From NCBI GenBank assembly GCA_002354135.1, contig DEKZ01000196.1:2688-15856 (forward strand): DNA of 13,169 bases. Reading direction: 5' to 3'. Made by a program: the position numbers and the translations under genes. Each line of letters begins with the position of its first letter. The stretch's first letter is position 1. This document shows positions 1 through 8,000 of this stretch, piece by piece. A model generated the notes under the pieces. That model ran no database searches and was not told the origin of the DNA. It saw only the letters and a program-made list of their open reading frames with translations. The DNA is from Massilia sp. UBA2709. GTDB lineage: Bacteria > Pseudomonadota > Gammaproteobacteria > Burkholderiales > Burkholderiaceae_D.

Positions 1-20
1 CACGGCGTGCCCACCCTACG
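1..20. repeat. Partial REP-like palindromic repeat, cut by the window start
   Basis: Bases 7-19 read GTGCCCACCCTAC, the same 13 bases found in the repeat arm at 9710-9722. Bases 1-3 (CAC) fit the end of the partner stem GTGGGCAC, whose first bases would lie before the window. The apparent loop is 3 nt (GGC) rather than the 2 nt of the complete copies. It lies just beyond the ppiD terminator. Whether a full copy or a pair is present cannot be told from this window. Confidence 0.6.
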
Positions 21-64
21 GTCAGCGCTCGCAACTCCGGTTCCAACGCCGGACCTCCAGACGT

Positions 65-98
65 AAAAAAACCCGGCTGCTCGCGCGACCGGGTTTTT
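65..98 (-). terminator. Rho-independent terminator of ppiD
   Basis: An A-run plus ACCCGG (65-76) pairs with CCGGGTTTTT (89-98) around a 12-nt loop. Read on the minus strand it is a GC stem followed by seven T, about 20 nt after the ppiD stop codon. The A-run on one side and T-run on the other also allow it to work in the opposite direction. Confidence 0.85.
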
Positions 99-117
99 CT
101 TCGTCCAGGGATCAGGC

Positions 118-2034
118 TTACTCGGCCTGGTCGGCCGGCTTGGCAGCCGAGGTATGGATCTTCGCCTTGGCCTTGGCTTTCACCGCCTCGACGAAGTTAT
201 ACAGCTCGGCCTGGCCAACGAGACCGTCGATCTGCTGGGCTTCCTGCGCGCGGCGGGCCTGGTCGACCTGGGCCGGCTGCGACACCTTGCCGATTCGGTA
301 GACGCCATAACCCACGTTCGGCACTTCCACGCCCACATAGGCCGGCAGCTTCGTCACGTCGGCCTTGAATACGGCCAGGGCTGCGGCGGTGTTGATGGTC
401 GGCTCCTTGGTGCGCGACAGGACCTTCACCTCGCCAAAACCGGTGGCGTCGCCCGATGCCTTGGCCGCCTTCAGCTTGGCCTCGCCGGCCTCGCGCGCCA
501 GGCGCAGGGCTTCTTCCTGGGTCACGCGCTGGCGGATCTGGGCTTCGACTTCAGCCAGCGGACGCTTGCTGGCCGGCTTGAATTCGACCACACGGCCCGA
601 CACCAGGACCGCAGGCGCCACTTCGACGGCTTCGGTATTGCGCTTGTTCTTGATCGCATCGTTCGAGAACAGGGCGGTCAGGAACTTCTCGTTGTTGTAC
701 GGTGCCGCGCCCAGGGCCGGGTTCGGCTTGCGGGTCAGGCCATCGACGGTCTGGATTTCCAGGCCGAGCTTGTCGGCTGCCGGCTTCAGGCTTTCCGACT
801 GCTCGTACACGATGTCGTTGAAGCTCTCGGCCAGTTCCGAGTATTTCTTCGACAGCTTGGACTTCTTCAGCTCCTCGGCGATCTCCGCTTTCGCCGCTTC
901 CAGCGGCTTCTGCTGGGCCGGCTTGATCGAGGTGACCTTGATGATGTGGAAGCCGAATTCCGACGGCACGATGCCGCTGACTTCACCGTCCTTGAGCGCG
1001 TAGATCGCGTCTTCGACCGGCTTGACGAAAGCGCCCTTCTCGACCACGCCGAGGTCGCCGCCCTGGGCAGCCGAGCCCGGATCCTGCGACTGGGCCTTGG
1101 CGATCGCCGCGAAGTCGGCCGGGTTCTTGCGCACTTCGGCCAGCACCGCTTCGGCCTTGGCTTTGGCGGCGGCTTCCTCGGCCGGCTTGGCGCCCTGGGC
1201 CTTGGTGATCAGGATGTGACTGGCGGTACGCTGCTCGGGTGTGACGAAGCGCGCCTGGTTAGCCTTGTAGAAAGCTTCCACTTCGGCGTCGGTGACCGAG
1301 ACCTGCTTTTCGACGGCGGCCGAGTCGAGCACGACGTACTCTGCCTTCACCTGCTCCGGGATCTGGAACAGCTGGGCGTTCTTGTCGTAGAAGGCCTTCA
1401 CCATCTCGTCGGTGACTTTCACCTGCGGCAGGTAGTTCGCGATCGGGAACAGCAGTTCCTGCACTTCGCGTTCCTGGTCGTTGATGTTCGAGATGCGGTC
1501 GGCGACCGAGCGCGGCGCGAACGCGGTCGCCTGGATCGAACCGGCCAGCTGCTGGATCGCCATGTCGCGGCGCATGCGCGCGTCGAACATCTCCGGGGTC
1601 ATGCCCTGGGCGGCCAGCGCGGCCTTGTACTGGTCCATGTCGAAGCTGCCGTCGGGCTTCCTGAAGCCCTGGATCTGGTTGATGGCCTTGAAGATGGCGT
1701 GGTCGCTCACGGTCAGGTGATTGCGGGCGATCTCGGCATTGACGGCGCGCTCGGCGACCAGGTTTTCCAGCACTTCACGCTTGGCTTCCGGGGTGTCGAA
1801 CATCTTCTGGTCGAACTGCGGGCCCAGTTGCTGGCGGGCCTGGTCGATCTGGCGGCGCTGTGCATCGTCCCATTCCTGCTGGGTGATGCTGCGACCATCG
1901 ACCTCGGCCACGCCGGCGGCGCTGTCGCCGCGGTTCTGGTAGCTGTCGACACCGACGAAGATGAACGAAGGCACGATCAGCAGTGCCAACACACCGTACA
2001 TCACGCGCTTGTTGTTACGTACAAAATCAAACAT
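118..2034 (-). CDS. ppiD: Peptidylprolyl isomerase PpiD (membrane-anchored periplasmic chaperone)
   Basis: The 638-residue protein matches PpiD, an inner-membrane chaperone that faces the periplasm and contacts proteins leaving the SecYEG translocon. A short cytoplasmic N-terminus with basic residues (MFDFVRNNKR) precedes one membrane segment (about residues 12-29). A SurA-like N-terminal chaperone region follows to about 200, then a parvulin domain (about 269-368) with the motifs TASHILI, GGDLGVV and FGFHIIKV, then a C-terminal chaperone region. The length is close to the 623 residues of E. coli PpiD. I chose the ATG at 2034 because family members start with MFDF; a TTG three codons upstream is also open. 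The Shine-Dalgarno is weak (AAGTGA, 9 nt upstream). PpiD parvulin domains are often weak or inactive as isomerases, so activity is not implied. It follows the tRNA-Asp terminator by about 40 nt, and I see no clear promoter in that gap. Confidence 0.95.
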   Translation of the reverse strand: MFDFVRNNKRVMYGVLALLIVPSFIFVGVDSYQNRGDSAAGVAEVDGRSITQQEWDDAQRRQIDQARQQLGPQFDQKMFDTPEAKREVLENLVAERAVNAEIARNHLTVSDHAIFKAINQIQGFRKPDGSFDMDQYKAALAAQGMTPEMFDARMRRDMAIQQLAGSIQATAFAPRSVADRISNINDQEREVQELLFPIANYLPQVKVTDEMVKAFYDKNAQLFQIPEQVKAEYVVLDSAAVEKQVSVTDAEVEAFYKANQARFVTPEQRTASHILITKAQGAKPAEEAAAKAKAEAVLAEVRKNPADFAAIAKAQSQDPGSAAQGGDLGVVEKGAFVKPVEDAIYALKDGEVSGIVPSEFGFHIIKVTSIKPAQQKPLEAAKAEIAEELKKSKLSKKYSELAESFNDIVYEQSESLKPAADKLGLEIQTVDGLTRKPNPALGAAPYNNEKFLTALFSNDAIKNKRNTEAVEVAPAVLVSGRVVEFKPASKRPLAEVEAQIRQRVTQEEALRLAREAGEAKLKAAKASGDATGFGEVKVLSRTKEPTINTAAALAVFKADVTKLPAYVGVEVPNVGYGVYRIGKVSQPAQVDQARRAQEAQQIDGLVGQAELYNFVEAVKAKAKAKIHTSAAKPADQAE

Positions 2035-2074
2035 GGTCACCAATCACTTTGGAAATGGCTTCAAAGCACAAGTT

Positions 2075-2101
2075 AAAAAAAAAGGCGAACTCACGTTCGC
2101 C
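2075..2101 (-). terminator. Strong Rho-independent terminator after the tRNA-Asp genes
   Basis: GGCGAAC (2084-2090) and GTTCGCC (2095-2101) form a perfect 7-bp stem with a 4-nt loop. On the minus strand nine T follow (2083-2075). It ends transcription coming from the tandem tRNA-Asp genes (and from hupB if there is read-through) just before ppiD. Confidence 0.9.
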
Positions 2102-2147
2102 TCTTCTCTGTGGAAACGCCGTCTTGGCGCCCCGGTCATGCTGAATC

Positions 2148-2168
2148 TGGCGGAGCGGACGGGGCTCG
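2148..2168 (-). pseudogene. Truncated tRNA-Asp 3' end (remnant of a third copy)
   Basis: These 21 bases are identical to the 3' end of both neighbouring tRNA-Asp genes: the encoded CCA, the discriminator base, the 3' acceptor strand and the 3' side of the T arm. The match stops abruptly at 2169. A short block (CAGGCCG at 2181) may be a remnant of the anticodon arm after a deletion, but that is uncertain. It cannot fold as a tRNA. It is either a decayed third tandem copy or a direct repeat left by integration at a tRNA 3' end. No integrase is visible. Confidence 0.75.
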
Positions 2169-2188
2169 CCTACGTTACCGCAGGCCGC

Positions 2189-2210
2189 GGAATCCCTTGC
2201 AAGGGATTCC
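2189..2210. repeat. Perfect 22-bp palindrome
   Basis: The sequence from GGAATCCC to GGGATTCC is its own reverse complement across 22 bases with no unpaired centre (TTGCAA in the middle). It lies between the tRNA-Asp remnant and a hairpin with a plus-strand T-tract. It could be a protein-binding site or part of a small mobile or repetitive element. No function can be assigned from sequence alone. Confidence 0.7.
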
Positions 2211-2226
2211 CTTCTCACCCCAACTC

Positions 2227-2254
2227 GCGCTCCCCGCAGGGGGAGCGCTTTTTT
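2227..2254 (+). terminator. Hairpin with plus-strand T-tract, terminator-like
   Basis: GCGCTCCCC (2227-2235) pairs with GGGGAGCGC (2240-2248) around a 4-nt loop, and six T follow on the plus strand (2249-2254). This is a textbook terminator shape, but no plus-strand gene lies upstream. On the minus strand the hairpin comes right after the second tRNA-Asp and has no T-tract. It may belong to an inserted repeat or stop antisense transcription. Confidence 0.5.
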
Positions 2255-2265
2255 CACCACAATTT

Positions 2266-2342
2266 TGGCGGAGCGGACGGGGCTCGAACCCGCGACCCCC
2301 GGCGTGACAGGCCGGTATTCTAACCAACTGAACTACCGCTCC
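2266..2342 (-). tRNA. tRNA-Asp (anticodon GUC), distal copy
   Basis: This 77-nt gene includes the encoded CCA (2266-2268). The acceptor strand GGAGCGG (2342-2336) pairs with CCGCTCC (2276-2270). The D-loop region is GTTCAGTTGGTTAGAAT, the anticodon loop is CTGTCAC with GTC at 2308-2306, and the T arm contains GGTTCGAGCC. It is identical to the copy 19 nt upstream and is probably processed from the same precursor. Confidence 0.98.
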
Positions 2343-2361
2343 AAATTCGGAGTATTTTGAG

Positions 2362-2438
2362 TGGCGGAGCGGACGGGGCTCGAACCCGCGACCCCCGGCG
2401 TGACAGGCCGGTATTCTAACCAACTGAACTACCGCTCC
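2362..2438 (-). tRNA. tRNA-Asp (anticodon GUC), proximal copy
   Basis: This 77-nt gene includes the encoded CCA (2362-2364) and has the same arms and GTC anticodon as the copy at 2266-2342. It is the first of the tandem pair in the direction of transcription. I find no convincing promoter in the roughly 100 bp before it. A TGTATT box ends only about 6 nt from the mature 5' end, which is too close for a normal leader. Read-through from hupB is therefore possible. Confidence 0.98.
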
Positions 2439-2538
2439 ACATCAAATACAAGGTACTGCTTGCCTGGCTGGTGAAAGCTGAGAGGCCAGAGCTCCTCACC
2501 TCACGAGATCGAAGACCTCGAACGTACCGCCAGACAGT

Positions 2539-2564
2539 CTTCTCTGCATGTCACTGCAGAGAAG
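2539..2564 (-). other. Hairpin just after hupB, no T-tract
   Basis: CTTCTCTGCA (2539-2548) and TGCAGAGAAG (2555-2564) form a perfect 10-bp stem with a 6-nt loop, 3 nt past the hupB stop codon. No T-run follows on the minus strand, so it is a poor intrinsic terminator. It may protect the 3' end of hupB mRNA or serve as a processing point between hupB and the tRNA-Asp genes. Confidence 0.55.
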
Positions 2565-2567
2565 GCA

Positions 2568-2840
2568 TTAGTTTACAGCATCTTTTAACGCTTTACCAGC
2601 CTTAAATTTCGGGACCTTGGCGGCCTTGATCTTGATTGGCTCCTTGGTGCGCGGATCGCGGCCGGTGCGCGCTGCGCGCTCACCCACGGTGAAGGTGCCG
2701 AAGCCGACCAGGGTCACGCTGTCGTTCTTCTTCAGGGTCGCGGTGACGGCTTCGATCATGGCGTCGAGCGCACGCGTTGCCGAGGCCTTGGTAATGTCCG
2801 CGGATTTCGCGATTTCTTCGATCAGTTCAGTCTTGTTCAC
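2568..2840 (-). CDS. hupB: DNA-binding protein HU (HU-beta type)
   Basis: The 90-residue protein has the exact length of bacterial HU, a small histone-like dimer that binds and bends DNA in the nucleoid. The N-terminal helices start NKTELIEEIAKSADITK. The signature around residues 46-65 is GFGTFTVGERAARTGRDPRT, and the DNA-binding arm contains the conserved Arg-rich RTGRDPRT followed by the KIKAAKVPKFKAGKALK end. The GTG at 2840 is the start: it gives the family length, has a good ribosome site (AGAGGA, about 5 nt upstream), and any longer reading would run through the promoter at 2905-2933. The position after lon matches hupB in E. coli and betaproteobacteria, which favours hupB over hupA. 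A strong own promoter precedes it. Confidence 0.96.
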   Translation of the reverse strand: MNKTELIEEIAKSADITKASATRALDAMIEAVTATLKKNDSVTLVGFGTFTVGERAARTGRDPRTKEPIKIKAAKVPKFKAGKALKDAVN

Positions 2841-2904
2841 TCTATCCTCTTGTACGTTCTGACGCGGCGGCGCTGCGCCTTCCTGCAAAAAACTGCAAGC
2901 GCGT

Positions 2905-2933
2905 ATTAAACAAGGGGGATTTGCTTCTGTCAA
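2905..2933 (-). promoter_or_regulatory. Sigma70 promoter of hupB
   Basis: On the minus strand TTGACA (2933-2928) is a perfect -35 box, followed by exactly 17 bp and TTTAAT (2910-2905), which matches the -10 consensus in 4 of 6 positions. Transcription would start near 2898, leaving a leader of about 58 nt before the GTG start of hupB. The match is strong enough to expect high expression, as is usual for HU. Confidence 0.85.
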
Positions 2934-2987
2934 GCAACATTGATCGAGGACGACTTCAGTGCGCGGAATATTGCCGTTTTAGGGCTT

Positions 2988-3020
2988 GTAGGGTGGACAC
3001 CTGTGTCCACGCCGTATAGT
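2988..3020 (+). repeat. REP-like palindromic repeat, left member of the hupB-lon pair
   Basis: The core is GTGGACAC-CT-GTGTCCAC (2993-3010), an 8-bp stem with a 2-nt loop, with flanks GTAGG on one side and GCCGTATAGT on the other. The whole 33-nt unit is repeated in inverted orientation at 3100-3132 with two mismatches. It is a variant of the repeat at 9695-9765 and the fragment at 1-20. The stretch between the arms (3021-3099) contains no gene, only a small hairpin (TGCGGT/ACCGCA, 3065-3084). Confidence 0.85.
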
Positions 3021-3099
3021 ACGGTCGCGAATCGAGAAAATGAAACACACTGACCTGCTGAGGTTGCGGTTTAGGATTACCGCACGATAAACCATGTGC

Positions 3100-3132
3100 A
3101 CCATACAGCGTGGACACAGGTGTCCACCCTAC
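3100..3132 (-). repeat. REP-like palindromic repeat, right member of the hupB-lon pair
   Basis: The core is GTGGACAC-AG-GTGTCCAC (3110-3127). The unit is the inverse of 2988-3020 with two differences out of 33. The two arms could form one long stem around a 79-nt loop, or two separate short hairpins. In this pair the GTAGGG ends face outward. It sits about 26 nt beyond the lon terminator. Confidence 0.85.
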
Positions 3133-3160
3133 GAAAAGCGGAGTACCGAAAAACGCCAAT

Positions 3161-3187
3161 AAAAAAAGAGGCGCCCGCGGGCGCCTC
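3161..3187 (-). terminator. Rho-independent terminator of lon
   Basis: GAGGCGCCC (3168-3176) and GGGCGCCTC (3179-3187) form a perfect GC-rich stem, part of a longer palindrome that includes the flanking AA/TT. On the minus strand seven T follow (3167-3161), then ATT. It begins 24 nt after the lon stop codon. Confidence 0.92.
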
Positions 3188-3211
3188 TTCATACCACGAT
3201 CACGTCGGCGA

Positions 3212-5617
<2,406 letters not shown>

Positions 5618-5645
5618 GGCATACCTTATAAAAAGCGTGTAGACG

Positions 5646-5674
5646 ATGTTGGGCGCACACGGTGAAAACTCAAG
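5646..5674 (-). promoter_or_regulatory. Sigma32 (heat-shock) type promoter candidate of lon
   Basis: On the minus strand CTTGAGT (5674-5668) resembles the sigma32 -35 element CTTGAAA. After 14 bp comes CCCAACAT (5653-5646), close to CCCCATNT. It lies 28 nt upstream of the lon ATG. Known biology supports it: lon is a classical sigma32 gene in enteric bacteria. The assignment rests on motif similarity only. Confidence 0.55.
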
Positions 5675-5700
5675 ACCGATCAATGCATATTTCTTCGAAT

Positions 5701-5722
5701 AAAAAAGGCATTCGCGAAATGC
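5701..5722 (-). terminator. Small second terminator between clpX and lon
   Basis: GCATT (5708-5712) and AATGC (5718-5722) form a 5-bp stem with a 5-nt loop. On the minus strand CTTTTTT follows (down to 5701). The stem is weak, but it comes 32 nt after a much stronger terminator and just before the lon promoter, so it may act as a back-up stop. Confidence 0.45.
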
Positions 5723-5754
5723 AAGCTGATCGTTCCAATAAAATCCCCGTCTGA

Positions 5755-5797
5755 AATAAAAAAGCCACCACGTGACAGGTCGTCACGAGTGGCTTTT
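5755..5797 (-). terminator. Strong terminator after clpX
   Basis: AAAAGCCAC pairs with GTGGCTTTT and, inside a one-base asymmetry, CGTGAC pairs with GTCACG around the loop AGGTC. On the minus strand the tail is TTTTTTATTT. It begins about 90 nt after the clpX stop codon. The symmetry of A and T runs would also let it stop plus-strand transcription. Confidence 0.9.
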
Positions 5798-5885
5798 CGA
5801 TTGAAGCCGGATGCTTTTATTGAGGTAAATTGTACCGCCAAGCACCGGGCGCACAAGCGCTTTTGTGGTTTCCGCGCGGAATTTT

Positions 5886-7154
5886 TTAGTTTTCGCCCGA
5901 AGCTTTTGCGCTTTCGCTGTAGATCAGCAGTGGTTTCGCACCGTTCGTGATCGTATTTTCATCGATCACGACCTTCACGACGTTCTGCTGGCTTGGCAGT
6001 TCGTACATCACGTCGAGCAGTGCGTGCTCCAGGATGGAACGCAGGCCGCGTGCGCCGGTCTTGCGCGCCAGCGCCTTCTTGGCGATCGCGTGCAGGGCCG
6101 CCGGACGGATTTCCAGTTCCGCGCCTTCCATTTCCAGCAGTTTCGAATACTGCTTGATGAGCGCATTCTTCGGCTCGATCAGGATCTGGATCAGCGCTTC
6201 CTCGGTCAATTCGCTCAGGGTAGCTACGACCGGCAGACGGCCAACAAGTTCCGGAATCAGGCCGAACTTGATCAGGTCTTCCGGCTCGGCTTCCATCAGG
6301 ATCTCGCTGTTCGAGCGCTGGGTCTGGCTCTTGACGCTCGCCGCGAAACCGATGCCCGATTTCTCGGAACGGTTCTGGATGATCTTCGCCAGGCCGTCGA
6401 ACGCGCCGCCGCAGATGAACATGATGTTGGTCGTGTCGATCTGGACGAAGTCCTGGTTCGGGTGCTTGCGCCCGCCCTGCGGCGGCACCGAGGCCATGGT
6501 GCCCTCGATGAGCTTCAGCAGGGCCTGCTGCACGCCTTCGCCGGACACGTCGCGCGTGATCGACGGATTGTCGGACTTGCGCGAGATCTTGTCGATTTCG
6601 TCGATGTAGACGATGCCGCGCTGGGCCTTCTCGACTTCGTAGTTGCAGCTTTGCAGCAGCTTCTGGATGATGTTCTCGACGTCTTCGCCCACGTAGCCGG
6701 CTTCGGTCAGCGTGGTGGCGTCGGCGATCACGAACGGCACGTTCAGCATGCGCGCCAGCGTCTGCGCCAGCAGGGTCTTGCCGGAACCGGTCGGACCGAC
6801 GAGCAGGATGTTGCTCTTGGCGAGTTCGACGTCGTCTTTCTTGCCGAGGTGCTTGAGACGCTTGTAGTGATTGTAAACAGCGACAGACAGGATGCGCTTC
6901 GCTGTTTGCTGCCCGATCACGTACTGATCGAGCAGTTCGGCAATCTCGTGTGGCGTCGGCAGATCGGACTTGGCGCCCGCCACCGACTCGACGTTCGAGG
7001 TCTCGTCGCGGATGATGTCGTTGCACAGGTCGATGCACTCGTCGCAGATGAAGACCGAAGGTCCCGCGATGAGTTTCTTCACCTCGTGCTGACTCTTGCC
7101 GCAGAACGAGCAGTACAGAAGCTTTTCGCCGCTGGAGGATTTTTTGTCAGACAT
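5886..7154 (-). CDS. clpX: ClpX, ATP-binding unfoldase subunit of the ClpXP protease
   Basis: The 422-residue protein is ClpX, the AAA+ hexamer that recognises tagged or misfolded substrates, unfolds them and feeds them into ClpP. The N-terminal zinc-binding domain has Cys15, Cys18, Cys37 and Cys40. The AAA+ core shows Walker A GPTGSGKT (120-127), the pore loop GYVG (153-156), Walker B with VYIDEID (182-188), the RKH loop (229-231), the ClpP-docking loop IGF (268-270) and sensor 2 GARGLR (367-372). The length matches E. coli (424). The start at 7154 gives the family N-terminus, but the bases before it (ACCTGCCCCC) contain no Shine-Dalgarno. It follows clpP by 151 nt with a terminator between, so it is probably transcribed at least partly on its own. 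Confidence 0.98.
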   Translation of the reverse strand: MSDKKSSSGEKLLYCSFCGKSQHEVKKLIAGPSVFICDECIDLCNDIIRDETSNVESVAGAKSDLPTPHEIAELLDQYVIGQQTAKRILSVAVYNHYKRLKHLGKKDDVELAKSNILLVGPTGSGKTLLAQTLARMLNVPFVIADATTLTEAGYVGEDVENIIQKLLQSCNYEVEKAQRGIVYIDEIDKISRKSDNPSITRDVSGEGVQQALLKLIEGTMASVPPQGGRKHPNQDFVQIDTTNIMFICGGAFDGLAKIIQNRSEKSGIGFAASVKSQTQRSNSEILMEAEPEDLIKFGLIPELVGRLPVVATLSELTEEALIQILIEPKNALIKQYSKLLEMEGAELEIRPAALHAIAKKALARKTGARGLRSILEHALLDVMYELPSQQNVVKVVIDENTITNGAKPLLIYSESAKASGEN

Positions 7155-7182
7155 GGGGGCAGGTATTTAGTGATTTGCTATG

Positions 7183-7209
7183 AATATAACGCGATTACGG
7201 CGCGCGCAA
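7183..7209 (-). promoter_or_regulatory. Possible clpX promoter
   Basis: On the minus strand a -10-like TATATT (7188-7183) lies 15 bp after TTGCGC (7209-7204). The spacing is short and the -35 matches only in part. Transcription from it would start near 7176 and leave a leader of about 22 nt. The position after the clpP terminator makes a promoter here likely, but these exact boxes are tentative. Confidence 0.35.
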
Positions 7210-7240
7210 CACGACTGCGCACACCGCCATGCTACCCGAA

Positions 7241-7283
7241 ATAAAAAACAAACGCCCGAACGTATGCGCGCCCGGGCGTTTTT
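7241..7283 (-). terminator. Terminator between clpP and clpX
   Basis: AAACGCCCG (7250-7258) pairs with CGGGCGTTT (7273-7281) around a 14-nt loop. On the minus strand the tail is GTTTTTTATTT. It begins 23 nt after the clpP stop codon. A T-run also follows on the plus strand, so it may be bidirectional. Some read-through into clpX is possible. Confidence 0.85.
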
Positions 7284-7305
7284 CAGCAACACCTTGTCGG
7301 GTGCA

Positions 7306-7923
7306 TCAAGCGCGGTTGGTCAAGACCTTGTCGATCATGCCGTATTCCAGGGCCTCTTCGGCCGACATGAAACGGTCGCGGTCGGTATCCTTGTGGATCT
7401 GCTCGATGCTCTGGCCGGTGTTCTCGGCCATGATGCGGGCCAGGCGCTCGCGCAGGTACAGGATTTCCTTGGCCTGGATCTCGATGTCCGACGCCATGCC
7501 CTGCGAACCACCGGACGGCTGGTGGATCATCACGCGCGAATTCGGCAGCGAGAAACGCTTGCCCTTCGCGCCTGCGGCCAGCAGGAAGGCGCCCATCGAC
7601 GCCGCCAGGCCGGTGCACAGGGTGGAGACGTCCGGCTTGATGAAGTTCATCGTGTCGAAGATCGCCAGGCCTGCCGAGACCGAGCCGCCCGGCGAGTTGA
7701 TGTAGAGCGAAATGTCCTTGTCCGGATTCTCGCTCTCCAGGAACAGCAGCTGGGCAACGATCAGGTTGGCCATCTGGTCGTTGACAGGGCCGACGAGGAA
7801 AATCACGCGCTCCTTGAGCAGGCGCGAGTAGATGTCGTACGCACGCTCGCCGCGGCCGCTTTGTTCAACTACCATCGGCACGAGGCCGAGTGCTTGGGTG
7901 TCCAATGCCGGATTACGGTTCAT
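7306..7923 (-). CDS. clpP: ClpP, proteolytic subunit of ClpXP/ClpAP (serine peptidase S14)
   Basis: The 205-residue protein is ClpP, the self-compartmentalised cytosolic serine protease that assembles as two stacked heptamers and works with ClpX or ClpA. The catalytic triad is visible: Ser109 in GLAASMGAF, His134 in MIHQPSGG and Asp183 in DTDRDRFMS, with the same 49-residue His-Asp spacing as E. coli. The oxyanion region NSPGGSV (about 76-82) is intact. By comparison with E. coli, an N-terminal propeptide of about 12 residues is probably removed before LVPMVVEQ. The start at 7923 is ATG; an AAGGA lies somewhat far upstream (12 nt). It follows tig by 77 nt with no T-tract terminator between, so cotranscription with tig is plausible. 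Confidence 0.98.
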   Translation of the reverse strand: MNRNPALDTQALGLVPMVVEQSGRGERAYDIYSRLLKERVIFLVGPVNDQMANLIVAQLLFLESENPDKDISLYINSPGGSVSAGLAIFDTMNFIKPDVSTLCTGLAASMGAFLLAAGAKGKRFSLPNSRVMIHQPSGGSQGMASDIEIQAKEILYLRERLARIMAENTGQSIEQIHKDTDRDRFMSAEEALEYGMIDKVLTNRA

Positions 7924-7968
7924 ACCTGTCTCGTTTCCTTGTAAAAAGGGCTTAGATGAGGGTCGCTT

Positions 7969-7993
7969 GGTAGGCCGAGAAGATCAGCCTACC
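7969..7993 (-). other. Intercistronic hairpin between tig and clpP
   Basis: GGTAGGC (7969-7975) and GCCTACC (7987-7993) form a perfect 7-bp stem with an 11-nt loop, 7 nt after the tig stop codon. No T-tract follows on the minus strand, so it is more likely an RNA-stability or processing element than a terminator. Confidence 0.45.
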
Positions 7994-8000
7994 CATTTCC

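Noticed and set aside
154..2076. A 640-codon plus-strand open frame opposite ppiD
   Set aside because: Same shadow effect as opposite lon; composition is low in aromatic residues and rich in Arg, Leu, Gly and Asp, while ppiD is clearly the real gene.
2175..2423. Short minus-strand frame encoding VRIPACHAGGRGFEPRPL twice
   Set aside because: This is the familiar false protein read from tRNA genes; the bases are the two tRNA-Asp genes.
2841..2933. N-terminal extension of HU by 31 codons to 2933
   Set aside because: It has no homology to HU, it covers the sigma70 promoter at 2905-2933, and the GTG at 2840 has a proper ribosome site and gives the exact 90-residue family length.
2988..3132. Reading the repeat pairs as a CRISPR array or as insertion-sequence ends
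   Set aside because: There are only two copies per site, in inverted rather than direct orientation, with no regular spacers. No transposase frame lies between the arms (79 and 15 nt).
5618..5683. N-terminal extension of Lon by 22 codons to 5683
   Set aside because: The extension reads through the sigma32-like promoter and does not resemble Lon; the ATG at 5617 restores the same catalytic residue numbering as E. coli.
5865..7244. A 459-codon plus-strand open frame opposite clpX
   Set aside because: Complementary-frame artefact of clpX; it crosses the clpX leader and has no plausible start signal or family resemblance.
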